Assembly: GCA_037200975.1 (NCBI GenBank)
Contig: JBBCGI010000001.1
Location: 558,001-622,000, forward strand
From: Pseudomonadota bacterium
GTDB lineage: Bacteria; Pseudomonadota; Gammaproteobacteria; Steroidobacterales; Steroidobacteraceae
Direction: 5' to 3'
DNA: 64,000 nt
In this document: positions 8,814 to 16,791 of the stretch, piece after piece
Position numbering within the stretch: the first letter of the stretch is position 1
How the letters are laid out: every line of letters begins with the position of its first letter
Translations under genes and position numbers: made by a program
The notes under the pieces: model-generated
Seen by the model: the letters and a program-made list of their open reading frames with translations, nothing else
Database searches by the model: none
What the model was told of the DNA's origin: nothing

Positions 8814-9839
8814 ATGTCGGATCTGAATACGAACTGGAAACGCAGGTTGATGCTGGCCATGGCGGCCGCAGTGTTTGTGGGCGGCGCCGGGAGCGCCGCG
8901 AATGCCGCCGAAGTGACGCTGCTCAACGTGTCGTACGACCCCACGCGCGAGTTGTACGTCGACTTCAACAAGTCGTTCGCCGAGTACTGGAAGAAGAAGA
9001 CCGGTGACACGGTGAAGATCAACCAGTCGCACGGCGGTTCCGGCCGCCAGGCACGCTCGGTGATCGACGGCCTCGCCGCCGACGTCGTGACGCTGGCGCT
9101 GGCCGCCGACATCGACGCGATCGCCACGCAGGGCAAACTACTGCCGGTGAACTGGGAGGAACGCCTGCCCGATCATTCGGCGCCGTACACCTCGACGATC
9201 GTTTTCCTGGTCCGCAAGGGCAACCCGAAGAACATCAAGGATTGGGGCGATCTTGCGAAGCCGGGTATTTCCGTCATCACGCCGAACCCGAAGACCTCGG
9301 GCGGCGCGCGCTGGAACTACCTCGCGGCCTGGGCCTGGGCGAAGAAGCAGCCCGGCGGCAGCGATGAAACCGCGAAGGAATTCGTCAAGAAGCTGTTCAA
9401 GAACGTGCCCGTGCTCGACACGGGTGCGCGCGGCTCCACGACGACGTTCGCACAGCGCGGCATCGGCGACGTGGCGATCTCGTGGGAGAACGAAGCCTGG
9501 CTCGCCACCAAGGAACTGGGTCCCGACAAATTCGAGATCGTGATCCCGACGATCAGCATCCTGGCGGAGCCTTCGGTGGCGGTCGTCGACAAGGTGGTGC
9601 TGCGCCGTGGCACGCGCACGATCGCCGAGGAATACCTCAAGTACCTGTATACGCCGGAAGGCCAGGAGATTGCCGCGCGCAACTACTATCGCCCGCGTAA
9701 TCCGCAGGTCGCTGCGAAACACGCCGAACTCTTCCCCAAACTCGAACTCGTGACGATCAAGGATTTCGGCGGCTGGACCAAGGCGCAGAAGGAACACTTC
9801 GGCGATGGCGGCGTGTTCGACCAGATCTACGCGCAATAA
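8814..9839 (+). CDS. sbp: Sulfate ABC transporter periplasmic substrate-binding protein (paralogue 1)
   Basis: A 341-aa periplasmic binding protein with a Sec signal ([23 protein letters not shown]). It has the Sbp/CysP family blocks [54 protein letters not shown] and [13 protein letters not shown]. An ATG at 8808 is too close to the GGAGAG ribosome site, so 8814 is preferred. It captures sulfate for a CysTWA-type permease. It is very similar over its whole length to paralogue 3 at 27.5 kb and less so to paralogue 2 at 12.4 kb. It follows the porin by 18 bp, so the two are probably co-transcribed. Confidence 0.93.
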   Translation: MSDLNTNWKRRLMLAMAAAVFVGGAGSAANAAEVTLLNVSYDPTRELYVDFNKSFAEYWKKKTGDTVKINQSHGGSGRQARSVIDGLAADVVTLALAADIDAIATQGKLLPVNWEERLPDHSAPYTSTIVFLVRKGNPKNIKDWGDLAKPGISVITPNPKTSGGARWNYLAAWAWAKKQPGGSDETAKEFVKKLFKNVPVLDTGARGSTTTFAQRGIGDVAISWENEAWLATKELGPDKFEIVIPTISILAEPSVAVVDKVVLRRGTRTIAEEYLKYLYTPEGQEIAARNYYRPRNPQVAAKHAELFPKLELVTIKDFGGWTKAQKEHFGDGGVFDQIYAQ

Positions 9840-9884
9840 GGCAACGCGACCACAGAGAATACCCAGATAAGGAATAGTTAGTAC

Positions 9885-9907
9885 GTACGCGGCCGGTGGC
9901 CGCGTAC
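9885..9907 (+). terminator. Hairpin terminator candidate after sbp
   Basis: A 10-bp perfect stem (GTACGCGGCC with GGCCGCGTAC, 3-nt loop GGT) ends at 9907 and is followed by TCTTC rather than a clean T-tract. It sits 45 bp after the sbp stop and 110 bp before cysB, so it probably separates the two transcripts. Confidence 0.45.
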
Positions 9908-10018
9908 TCTTCAGACCGGGCCGCGGGGACAGTGAGAGTTGAGAAAGTTGCCCCCCTCGACGAATTTTCACTTCTCATCCTCCCCGTCGGCCCACCAGAT
10001 TCCAGAGTTGTTCCCCCG

Positions 10019-10996
10019 ATGAAACTGATCCAGCTGCGTTACCTCGTGGCCGTCGCCGAGAACGACTTGAACATCACGCAGGCGGCGCGCGTGTTGCATG
10101 CGGCGCAACCGGGCGTCAGCAAACAACTCAAGCAGCTCGAAGACGAGCTCGGCTTCCAGTTGTTCGAGCGCAAGGGACGCGCGCTGGTACGCCCGACCGA
10201 TGCCGGCAACAAGGTGATCGACCGCGCCTCGCAGATCGTGCGCCAGGCGCGCAGCATCAAGGCGCTGGCCTCGGAGCTGCGCAAGGATGAAGCGGGCGCC
10301 TTGTCCATCGCGACCACCCACACGCAGGCGCGCTACGTATTGCCGCCGGTGCTCAAACGCTTCCGCGACAAGTATCCGAAGGTCCGTCTGCACCTGCACC
10401 AGGGCAACTCCGAGCAGATCGCAGACCTGGCGGCCACCGATCGCATCGACTTCGCGATCGCCACCGGCGCGAGCCCCATGTTCTCGGGACTGGTGCGCCT
10501 GCCGTGTTATCGCTGGCATCGCGCCATCGTCGTACCGGACGGCCATCCGCTGGGCGAAATCAGCAAACCGACCATGGCGGAACTCGCACAGTATCCGCTC
10601 GTCACCTATTCGTTCAGCTTCAGCGGGCCCGCCTCGCTGGTGGAATTGTTCGCCGAGGAAGGCCTGACACCCAACGTCGCGTTGACCGCCTGGGACTCCG
10701 ACGTGATCAAGAAGTATGTCCGCGAAGGCCTGGGCGTCGGCATCATCGCGAATGTCGCGATCGATGGAATCGAAGACAGCGATCTCAAGGTGCGTGACGC
10801 GTCGCACCTGTTCCCGGTGCATACGACGTGGGCCGGATTCCGCCGCGGCGTGTTGCTGCGCGGCTTCATGTATGACTTCCTGCAGATGCTCGCGCCGCAT
10901 CTGACACAACGGCAGGTCGCCGCTGCAGAGAACGCGGACGATCAGGAGGCGGTTGACCGCGAGTTCGCGAGCGTCAAGATCCCCTTCCTCAAATAA
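10019..10996 (+). CDS. cysB: CysB-type LysR regulator of sulfur assimilation
   Basis: A 325-aa LysR-family protein, the usual CysB length. The start MKLIQLRYLVAVAENDLNITQAARVLH and the helix-turn-helix AAQPGVSKQLKQLEDELG are close to CysB/Cbl, and the effector domain carries TTHTQARYVLPPVLKRF, also CysB-like. CysB activates sulfate-uptake and cysteine-biosynthesis genes and senses N- or O-acetylserine. Three sulfate-binding proteins and a sulfate permease operon lie within 25 kb, which fits. The ATG at 10019 aligns with the family start. A longer frame from 9896 reads through non-coding DNA. The TAA stop overlaps the edge of a 24-bp inverted repeat. Confidence 0.92.
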   Translation: MKLIQLRYLVAVAENDLNITQAARVLHAAQPGVSKQLKQLEDELGFQLFERKGRALVRPTDAGNKVIDRASQIVRQARSIKALASELRKDEAGALSIATTHTQARYVLPPVLKRFRDKYPKVRLHLHQGNSEQIADLAATDRIDFAIATGASPMFSGLVRLPCYRWHRAIVVPDGHPLGEISKPTMAELAQYPLVTYSFSFSGPASLVELFAEEGLTPNVALTAWDSDVIKKYVREGLGVGIIANVAIDGIEDSDLKVRDASHLFPVHTTWAGFRRGVLLRGFMYDFLQMLAPHLTQRQVAAAENADDQEAVDREFASVKIPFLK

Positions 10997-11048
10997 AGGG
11001 GACATGCCTATTTAAGAGTGTGATCTCTTAAATAGGCATGTCCCCTTT
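10995..11048. repeat. Perfect 24-bp inverted repeat between convergent cysB and dmeF
   Basis: Arms 10995-11018 and 11025-11048 are exact reverse complements around a 6-nt loop (TGTGAT). The outer edges supply the stop codons of both genes: TAA of cysB (10994-10996) and TAA of dmeF (complement of 11048-11050). The arm (AAAGGGGACATGCCTATTTA then AGAG) is unlike the 36-bp repeat at 2.2 kb but belongs to the same kind of palindromic intergenic element. The GGGGACATGCC-type core is familiar from REP-like repeats in beta/gammaproteobacteria. It could act as a bidirectional terminator. Confidence 0.85.
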
Positions 11049-11980
11049 TATCCGCTGCGTTCGATTTCGACGGTTACGTGCGCGAGCTCCTCATGCACGC
11101 ACAGCAGCCGGCGAAAATATTCGCCGTCCTTGTCCGACGGCGTCATCACGCTGAGCACTACCGCATACTTCGCGCGCCCGACCCGCCAGACGTGCAGATC
11201 GGTGATACGCGCCGCCACCTCGCCCTTTTCGACCGCGTCACGCACTTCGGCGACCACCGGCGCGTCCATTTCAGCGTCGAGCAGGATGCGGCCGGAATCG
11301 CGCAACAACCCCCACGCCCATACCGAAACCAGCACCGCACCTGTCAGGCCCATCAGTGGATCAAGCCAATCGAGTCCCCAGAACAACCCGCCTGACAACG
11401 CCACGATGGCAAGCACGGAGGTCGCCGCGTCGGCCAGCACGTGTACGTACGCCGCGCGCATGTTCATGTCGTCGTGACCATGGGCATCGGCATGATCGTG
11501 TGAATGACCATGGTCGTGTCCGCCGCGCAGCCAGAACGCGCAGATGAGATTGACCGCGAGGCCCACCACCGCGATCACGATGGCCTCGCGATAGTGGATC
11601 GCCTGCGGCGTCAACAGCCGCTCGACCGACTGGAAAACCATGAGCGCTGCGACTCCTAACAAAAGGATCGCACTGGTGTAGCCGCCGAGCACTTCGATTT
11701 TCCAGGTGCCAAATGCATAGGCGCGATGCCGCGCCTGGCGGCGCGCATAGGAATAGGCAAACGCCGACAAGCCGAGCGCAAGCGTATGCGAACTCATGTG
11801 CCAGCCGTCCGCCAGCACCGCCATGGAGTTGAACCACCAGCCGCCAGCGATCTCGACGACCATCATCGCCGCGGTGAGCCACATTGCCCGGCGGATGCCC
11901 CGCTCGGCGAGTGGATTGCCGGTATCGAAACGCGGCGACTGGCAGTGGTGCGCGGGATTTTCGGGAGTGGCCGGTTCCAT
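11048..11980 (-). CDS. dmeF: Cation diffusion facilitator DmeF (Co/Ni efflux)
   Basis: A 310-aa CDF-family exporter with six predicted TM helices. The metal-site motif of TM2 ([10 protein letters not shown]) is present and its TM5 partner reads [13 protein letters not shown]. Between TM4 and TM5 is a histidine-rich loop ([17 protein letters not shown]). The C-terminal cytoplasmic domain ([23 protein letters not shown]) is typical of DmeF. Such proteins export Co(II)/Ni(II) by proton exchange. The divergent neighbour encodes a small RcnR/FrmR-fold repressor with a shared operator, reproducing the known dmeRF arrangement. Confidence 0.9.
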   Translation of the reverse strand: MEPATPENPAHHCQSPRFDTGNPLAERGIRRAMWLTAAMMVVEIAGGWWFNSMAVLADGWHMSSHTLALGLSAFAYSYARRQARHRAYAFGTWKIEVLGGYTSAILLLGVAALMVFQSVERLLTPQAIHYREAIVIAVVGLAVNLICAFWLRGGHDHGHSHDHADAHGHDDMNMRAAYVHVLADAATSVLAIVALSGGLFWGLDWLDPLMGLTGAVLVSVWAWGLLRDSGRILLDAEMDAPVVAEVRDAVEKGEVAARITDLHVWRVGRAKYAVVLSVMTPSDKDGEYFRRLLCVHEELAHVTVEIERSG

Positions 11981-11999
11981 ATACCCCGGGAGGGTATAT
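11979..11999. promoter_or_regulatory. DmeR/RcnR-type operator in the dmeF-dmeR intergenic region
   Basis: The 30 bp between the divergent start codons contains an inverted repeat ATATACCC-CGGGA-GGGTATAT (11979-11999). AT-rich half-sites flanking a G/C tract are the known operator style of RcnR/CsoR/FrmR-fold metalloregulators. Its position overlapping the dmeF start and just upstream of dmeR suggests repression of both genes, relieved by Co/Ni. Confidence 0.7.
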
Positions 12000-12010
12000 C
12001 ATCCCGCCCC

Positions 12011-12283
12011 ATGGCGCACGTAACCGGACATCGCGGCAAGCTGCTGACACGCATCCGGCGCATCGGCGGACAAGTCGCGGCACTCGAAAAATCCCTGCAG
12101 TCCGATATCGATTGCGCGGCCGTACTTACGCAGATCGCGGCGGTTCGCGGCGCCGTGCAGGGACTCATGATGGAAGTTCTCGACGATCACCTGCGGGAGC
12201 ACGTGGTGGCGGAGCCGAGCCGCAAGCTGCGCGCGCGCGAGATGTCCGCGGTCAACGCGTTGATGCGCACCTACGTGCGTTAG
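12011..12283 (+). CDS. dmeR: DmeR, RcnR/FrmR-fold metal-responsive repressor
   Basis: A 90-aa all-helical regulator of the CsoR/RcnR/FrmR family: [29 protein letters not shown], then [32 protein letters not shown]. The N-terminal His3 and His7 and the conserved Cys (C37 in SDIDCAAVL) plus the later histidine match the RcnR/DmeR metal-binding pattern. ATG 12011 is the family start. A longer upstream frame overlaps dmeF and is rejected. It is divergent from dmeF with a common operator, so it most probably represses dmeF until Co(II)/Ni(II) binds. Confidence 0.88.
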   Translation: MAHVTGHRGKLLTRIRRIGGQVAALEKSLQSDIDCAAVLTQIAAVRGAVQGLMMEVLDDHLREHVVAEPSRKLRAREMSAVNALMRTYVR

Positions 12284-12373
12284 TTCTCAGCACATTCCCA
12301 AAGTGCATTTGTTCGAACGCCCGGCGTTTGAAAGACTGCCGCGCCGCATTGGTTCCCGCCTCTGGAGATCGTC

Positions 12374-13384
12374 GTGAAGAAAGTCTGGCAGCTGCCCCTC
12401 GCGTTGTTGATGTTGTGCTTCGCGGGCACTTCCTTTGCCGCGGACGAAAAGGTCGAATTGTTGAACGCGTCGTACGACGTATCGCGCGAGCTCTTCGCGC
12501 AGATCAACCCGGCCTTCCAGGCAGCCTGGCTCAAGAAGCACAAGCAGCAGCTCGAGATTCACCAGTCACACGGCGGCTCGTCCAAACAGGCCCGATCGGT
12601 AGCCGAAGGCCTGGCGGCGGACGTCGTGACCTTCAACCAGGCGACGGACATCGATTTCCTCGCCCGCTCCGGTCTCGTCGCCCCCGACTGGGCAAAGAAA
12701 TTTCCGAACGGCGCCTCTCCCTATTATTCGCTGCCGATATTCCTGGTCCGCGAAGGTAATCCGAAGGGCATCAAGGACTGGGACGATCTCGCCCGCGCCG
12801 GCATCCAGCCGGTATTCCCCAATCCCAAGACATCCGGCAACGGCCGCTATACCTACCTATCGGCCTACGCGTATGCCTTGCGCAAGTTCCCCGGCGACGA
12901 GGCCAAAGCAAAGGCGCTGGTCGGCCAACTACTGGCAAACGTGCCGGTATTCGACACCGGTGGCCGCGGCGCGACCACCACCTTCGTGGAACGCGAGATC
13001 GGCGACGTGCTCGTGACCTTCGAATCCGAGGTCATCTCGATACGCAATGAGTACGCCAAGGCCAAACTCGACGTGGTCTATCCATCGGTCAGCGTGCGCG
13101 CGGATTTTCCGGTCGCCGTAGTAGACAAGGTGGTCGACCGGCGCGGCACCCGCAAGGTCGCGACCGCCTACTTGCAGTTCCTTTATGGCAACGAAGGGCA
13201 GGAGATCCTCGCCAAGCGTTACTTCCGGGTACGCAGCACGGCCATCGCCGCGCGTTACCAGTCGCAGTTTCCCAAGGTTCAACTCACCTCGGTGGAAGAT
13301 ACGTTTGGCGGGTGGGATCGCGTGACCGCGGAACACTTCGGTCCCGATGGGATCCTGGATCAGCTGCTGGCCGCCAAGCGTTGA
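12374..13384 (+). CDS. Sulfate ABC transporter substrate-binding protein (paralogue 2)
   Basis: A 336-aa periplasmic protein with a signal peptide (KKVWQLPLALLMLCFAGTSFA). The Sbp family blocks LLNASYDVSREL, IHQSHGGSSKQARSVAEGL, VFPNPKTSGNGRYTYLSAYAYAL and AVVDKVVDRRGTR are present. It starts at a GTG preceded by TCTGGAGA. It diverges clearly from the other two paralogues (for example SSKQAR for SGRQAR, and loss of the [12 protein letters not shown] wording). This is closer to the enterobacterial Sbp wording, so its affinity or ligand could differ (sulfate versus thiosulfate). It is transcribed alone and is convergent with the oxygenase gene 14 bp away. Confidence 0.9.
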   Translation: MKKVWQLPLALLMLCFAGTSFAADEKVELLNASYDVSRELFAQINPAFQAAWLKKHKQQLEIHQSHGGSSKQARSVAEGLAADVVTFNQATDIDFLARSGLVAPDWAKKFPNGASPYYSLPIFLVREGNPKGIKDWDDLARAGIQPVFPNPKTSGNGRYTYLSAYAYALRKFPGDEAKAKALVGQLLANVPVFDTGGRGATTTFVEREIGDVLVTFESEVISIRNEYAKAKLDVVYPSVSVRADFPVAVVDKVVDRRGTRKVATAYLQFLYGNEGQEILAKRYFRVRSTAIAARYQSQFPKVQLTSVEDTFGGWDRVTAEHFGPDGILDQLLAAKR

Positions 13385-13397
13385 CGTTGCACCGCCA

Positions 13398-14423
13398 TCA
13401 CACCGCTGCCGTCCGGGCAGGCGTCTCGCGCCGAAGGTGCTCGCCGCCGAGCTCGGGGAAGACCTTCGAGACTTTGCCTATCAGGTAGTCCCCATAGGTT
13501 CCCTGTAGCTGCGCAAGCTCGAGGCCATCCCATCGTTCAATGCGGGCACGGGAAGCGGGGCGAATCCCGGGGATCTCGTGCAACTCCGCTTCGAACCTTG
13601 GATCGAAGAAGAACGGCATCGACACCCGCTCCCGCCGTGAGCGATTGATGACCCGATGCAGGGCCGACTGGTAGCGGCCTCCGGTCAGGCGCTCGAGCAT
13701 GTCTCCGACGTTACAAACGAACGATCCGGGAACGAACGGCACCTCGAGCCAGGCTTCTTTGTATTTGACCTGCAAACCGCCGACCTCGTCCTGTACGAGC
13801 ATGGTCAACAATCCATAGTCGGTGTGTTCGCCGACCCCGGCGCCGTCGAACCCGGGCGCCGACGGTGGATAGTTGAAGATGCGAAACAAGGTGGTCGGCT
13901 TGTCGGTGTAACGCTCGTCGAAGTATTCGTCTCCAAGATGCAGCCCGCGGCCGATCGATGCCATCAACCGATGGCCGAGGCCCTTGAGCGCCGACATGTA
14001 GTTCAGCGCGGTATCGCGGAAACCCGGCAGCTCGGGAAACTGGTTCGATCCGTGTAATGGCAGGCCGGCACGCACGCGCGCATCGTCGGCGGCCAGTTCC
14101 TCACCGAAATAGATACCCTCCTTCAGATCGGCGCGACCGGAGGTGAGCTCGCCGCCCACCGGAAAGTAGCCGCGCCACGCGCGGCCGCCACATTGCATGT
14201 GAATGCGATTCTTCGCCGCCGTGTCCTGCGCGAAGAAGCGCCGGCTCAGCGCAAACAGCGAGTCGGTGAGGTCCTGATCGATGCCGTGACCGATGACATA
14301 GAAGAACCCGAACTCGCTCGCCGCCCAATCGATCTGGGCGGCAAGGTGGGTACGCCACGCGTCTTCATCCGGCAACGACAGGTCGATGACGGGCAACTGT
14401 GCAGCGTCGGACGAGATTGTCAT
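13398..14423 (-). CDS. Isopenicillin-N-synthase-like 2-oxoglutarate/Fe(II) oxygenase
   Basis: A 341-aa cytosolic oxygenase of the IPNS/2OG-Fe(II) superfamily. The N-terminal DIOX_N region has FFYVIGHGIDQDLTDSLFALSRRFF. The double-stranded beta-helix domain carries the iron ligands in HTDYG and the distal His in ALHRVINRS, then the 2-oxoglutarate-binding R-x-S in RERVSMPFFFDP. Members oxidise small molecules; the substrate here is unknown. The start is preceded by GGAG (GGAGCTCTCGCG). It follows the M19 dipeptidase by 24 bp on the same strand, so the pair is probably an operon acting on a peptide or amino-acid derivative (inference). Confidence 0.88.
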   Translation of the reverse strand: MTISSDAAQLPVIDLSLPDEDAWRTHLAAQIDWAASEFGFFYVIGHGIDQDLTDSLFALSRRFFAQDTAAKNRIHMQCGGRAWRGYFPVGGELTSGRADLKEGIYFGEELAADDARVRAGLPLHGSNQFPELPGFRDTALNYMSALKGLGHRLMASIGRGLHLGDEYFDERYTDKPTTLFRIFNYPPSAPGFDGAGVGEHTDYGLLTMLVQDEVGGLQVKYKEAWLEVPFVPGSFVCNVGDMLERLTGGRYQSALHRVINRSRRERVSMPFFFDPRFEAELHEIPGIRPASRARIERWDGLELAQLQGTYGDYLIGKVSKVFPELGGEHLRRETPARTAAV

Positions 14424-14447
14424 CGCGAGAGCTCCGCATGGATCCGG

Positions 14448-15710
14448 TCAACCGGCGCGCTGGGAGTTTCTGGCCACCACTTCCACCTGCCGGAATACGC
14501 GCAGGAAGTTTTCGCCCCAGATCTTCGCAATCTGATCCTCCGTGTATCCACGGCTCAGGAACTCGCGGGTGACATTGTTAGCGTCCCCCTCGTCGTTGAA
14601 ACCGGTCACGCCGGAGCCGTGATTGAAGTCCGTGCCGATACCGACATGCTCGACGCCGATGCGTTTGACCAGGTAGTCGATGTGATCGACGTACTCCTTC
14701 ACGGTCGCCTTCGGATAGATGGCCTGGATTTCATCGATGAAGGCGGACTGCTGCTTTTCGGGCAATGCATCGTAGCCATCCGTGTAGGCGCTACCAGGAA
14801 ACGCGGCCTTGAGACCGTTGCGCGTACGCACGGCGCTCACGCGGGAGCCGAAGTCGGCCGGCAATTTCGCCAGGTAGGCGTTGAACGGCGTCACACTCAC
14901 CACACCCCCATTCGCCTTGATCGCATCGAGTTCCGGGTCGCTGAGATTGCGGGTGTTGTCTATCAGCGTGCGTACGTTGGAGTGGCTGGCAATGATCGGT
15001 GCCTTGGTGATCTTCAGCGCCTGGAATACGCCGTCCGGCGTGAGCTGGGAGACGTCGACGATGACGCCAAGCTGATTGAGGCGCGTAATCGCCCGCTTGC
15101 CGAGCGGCGAAAGCCCGTGGTGCTCCTGCCCTTCGCCGTTCGTCGGTCGCGAGGAATCGGCAAAATCGTTGTTGCCGGCGTGGGTGAGCGCAAAGACGCG
15201 GACGCCCGCCTTGGCGAACTCGTCGATGCCGTTCACATCGTTGCCGAGCGAACGCGCATTGAGAAAACTCTCGACGACGGCGATCTTGCCGTGCTTGTGG
15301 ATACGCTCGATGTCGTCGGCACTCAGCGCAATGGCCAACCGGTCCGGATGGTCACTGACGAACTTTCGAATCGTGGCGAGTTTTTCATTTGCCTCCGCGC
15401 GCGCTGCGGCGATCCCCGCAGGTGTGCGCGGACCGGGCCCCACGGCGACGGCGATGGTCAGCACATCGATACTGCCGCGATCAAGCTTGTCGACCGAGGT
15501 CCGCGAACCGTGCCCCGGCGCCCAATACCGTTCCGGCGTGCTGGCGATCAGAACATCCGTGTGCGCGTCGACATTCAGCAGCTTCTTGTTGAGCGCCAGC
15601 GCCTGTACATCGAGCGTGTCGGAATCCGCTGACGCCACGCCGAGCAGCGCGGAGACGGCGATCGAAACCAGCCGCGCGGAATGTGTAGCCCGTGAATACT
15701 CAGTTTTCAT
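14448..15710 (-). CDS. Secreted membrane-dipeptidase-type peptidase (M19)
   Basis: A 420-aa zinc dipeptidase of family M19 (renal dipeptidase). A signal peptide follows the start (LVSIAVSALLGVASA). Metal-site motifs are visible: NVDAHTD (HxD), VVESFLNARSL (Glu), ALTHAGNNDFADSS and IIASHSNVR (His), and GIGTDFNH near the end. The start is placed at the ATG at 15710, 7 nt after AGGAG. An in-frame ATG 72 bp upstream would disrupt the signal peptide. It hydrolyses dipeptides in the periplasm and is probably co-transcribed with the downstream oxygenase. Confidence 0.9.
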   Translation of the reverse strand: MKTEYSRATHSARLVSIAVSALLGVASADSDTLDVQALALNKKLLNVDAHTDVLIASTPERYWAPGHGSRTSVDKLDRGSIDVLTIAVAVGPGPRTPAGIAAARAEANEKLATIRKFVSDHPDRLAIALSADDIERIHKHGKIAVVESFLNARSLGNDVNGIDEFAKAGVRVFALTHAGNNDFADSSRPTNGEGQEHHGLSPLGKRAITRLNQLGVIVDVSQLTPDGVFQALKITKAPIIASHSNVRTLIDNTRNLSDPELDAIKANGGVVSVTPFNAYLAKLPADFGSRVSAVRTRNGLKAAFPGSAYTDGYDALPEKQQSAFIDEIQAIYPKATVKEYVDHIDYLVKRIGVEHVGIGTDFNHGSGVTGFNDEGDANNVTREFLSRGYTEDQIAKIWGENFLRVFRQVEVVARNSQRAG

Positions 15711-15981
15711 CGCGCGGCTCCTTTGCGATCGCCATTGTTTGAAGTGGTGGCATCCCCGATGCCGTGTGAATGCCCGACGCAATGAGTGGAAGCTTCATTG
15801 TGAGGCACGGTCACCGAGGCGCCGGACACGAAGCTAGAGGAGAGGCCGGAGTGAGTGAACGGATGTTTCGTTCTGTCCTCATGCTCGTCGGCGTGTGAAC
15901 ACAGGATCGGATCGTCGTGTTCGACCGCTCGACGCGGACTAGTTAGCTCGCCAGCAGCCGCACCCTGTTAGTGCGCGAAAT

Positions 15982-16018
15982 GCCCGCTCATTCCAGTTTG
16001 GAATGAGGGCGGCTTTTC
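15982..16018 (+). terminator. Hairpin with T-tract upstream of the Met-rich gene
   Basis: An 8-bp core stem (CTCATTCC with GGAATGAG, loop AGTTT), extended by GC pairs, is followed by GGCTTTT on the plus strand: an intrinsic-terminator shape. No plus-strand gene lies directly upstream. It may insulate the Met-rich gene from read-through or end an unannotated short RNA. Confidence 0.5.
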
Positions 16019-16020
16019 TA

Positions 16021-16048
16021 TTGAATCGTCAGACCGAGCGGTTATAGT
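16021..16048 (+). promoter_or_regulatory. Sigma-70-type promoter for the Met/Cys-rich protein gene
   Basis: TTGAAT (16021-16026) and TATAGT (16043-16048) are separated by 16 bp and lie about 33 bp before the ATG, with AGGAAA as ribosome site. An imperfect inverted repeat (GACCGA...TTGGTC, 16032-16064) overlaps the -10 region and could be an operator. Confidence 0.6.
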
Positions 16049-16081
16049 GAAATCACGGTTTGGTCTAACCAGGAAATACCC

Positions 16082-16537
16082 ATGAAGCCCGCGATGCAGA
16101 TGCCGATGAATATGCCCACGATGTCTTCGATGATGTCCGGCGGCATGCCCGTCGCATCGATGATGCCGATGATGTGTCAGATGAGCTGCTCCATGACCAG
16201 CCAGGGCATGCAGTGCACGCTGATGCCGGCCGAAGGCACGAGCATGGAGATGATGAAGAGCATGTGCACCATGCTCACCGAGATGATGGCCTGCGGCACC
16301 CCCGCCGGCATGATGTGCGCCGGTCAGCCGATGATGAGCTGCTGCGGCATGGCGATGATGCCGAAGATGACCTGCGAAATGACCGCCACCGGCATGACCT
16401 GCATGATGATGCCGACCGGCATGATGACCATGGAAATGCTCAAGATGTGCTGTAACACCATGAATCGCATGATGGATTGCGGCATGCCGATGACCATGAT
16501 GTGCGGCAACACGCCGTGCATGGTCTGCATGAGCTAG
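16082..16537 (+). CDS. Met/Cys-rich putative metal-binding protein (51 Met, 16 Cys in 151 aa)
   Basis: A 151-aa protein of extreme composition: 51 methionines (34 %) and 16 cysteines, with no His, Trp, Tyr or Phe. No signal peptide is seen; it begins MKPAMQMPMNMPTMSSMMSGG, so it appears cytosolic. Residues about 34-88 and 96-149 form two diverged copies of one unit. Both follow the order M-[ST]-C-x-M-T-x-x-G-M-x-C, M-P, M-E-M-(M/L), M-C, M-(L/N)-x-M-M-x-C-G, M-M-C-x-x-x-P. The soft thiol/thioether ligands suggest binding of Cu(I) or Ag(I), but no known copper-storage family is recognised. A promoter at 16021-16048 and AGGAAA ribosome site support expression. The next plus-strand gene is a lone DsbD thiol-redox domain. 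Function is not known. Confidence 0.8.
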   Translation: MKPAMQMPMNMPTMSSMMSGGMPVASMMPMMCQMSCSMTSQGMQCTLMPAEGTSMEMMKSMCTMLTEMMACGTPAGMMCAGQPMMSCCGMAMMPKMTCEMTATGMTCMMMPTGMMTMEMLKMCCNTMNRMMDCGMPMTMMCGNTPCMVCMS

Positions 16538-16540
16538 GAC

Positions 16541-16735
16541 TCAGGCGCGGGCGACCTGCGAAGAAAGAACGGCCGCGGACAACGGGAAGTCCACGGCCAA
16601 GGTCTGGCCTGTCTCAGGCCAGCTCCAGAGAAATCGGCGGCTCGTACCCAGCAGCCTGCGTTGGCGCGCGATGCGCGCCATGCGATGCGCGGCGAAATCG
16701 TATATGCGGGCGGAATTTGCGGGCTTCGGCGTCAT
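16541..16735 (-). CDS. Small basic protein of unknown function (64 aa)
   Basis: A 64-aa basic frame (starts MTPKPANSARIYDFAAHRMARIARQ) ends 3 bp from the stop of the Met-rich gene, convergent with it. The ARIYDF opening followed by an arginine-rich helix resembles many short uncharacterised proteobacterial proteins. The ribosome site is weak. It is plausible but unproven, and is convergent with the Met-rich gene rather than in an operon with it. Confidence 0.4.
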   Translation of the reverse strand: MTPKPANSARIYDFAAHRMARIARQRRLLGTSRRFLWSWPETGQTLAVDFPLSAAVLSSQVARA

Positions 16736-16791
16736 GGGTTGGCAGCCTACGCCCGGGCCTGCGCCGCCAGAACTATCCGTTCTCTATAGCC

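Larger units (their letters stand above)
15711..16081. other. 371-bp intergenic region between dipeptidase and Met-rich gene
   Basis: I see no coding frame with a start and ribosome site here. It holds the dipeptidase promoter region (minus strand), a terminator-like hairpin at 15982-16018 and a sigma-70-type promoter at 16021-16048 for the Met-rich gene. Several AT-richer patches (for example around 15940) stand out from the GC-rich surroundings. Confidence 0.6.

Noticed and set aside
14193-15632. 479-codon plus-strand open frame across the M19 dipeptidase and oxygenase genes
   Set aside because: It is antisense to two genes with clear catalytic motifs and is itself low-complexity and motif-free.
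16324-16530. Met/Ile-rich minus-strand frame inside the Met-rich gene
   Set aside because: The antisense Met content arises because ATG and CAT are reverse complements. The plus strand has the promoter, ribosome site and repeated Cys/Met pattern.
16082-16537. The Met-rich gene as a simple-sequence artefact
   Set aside because: The two ~55-residue units align with conserved Cys/Met spacing and non-repetitive synonymous codons, and expression signals precede it, so a real coding gene is favoured.
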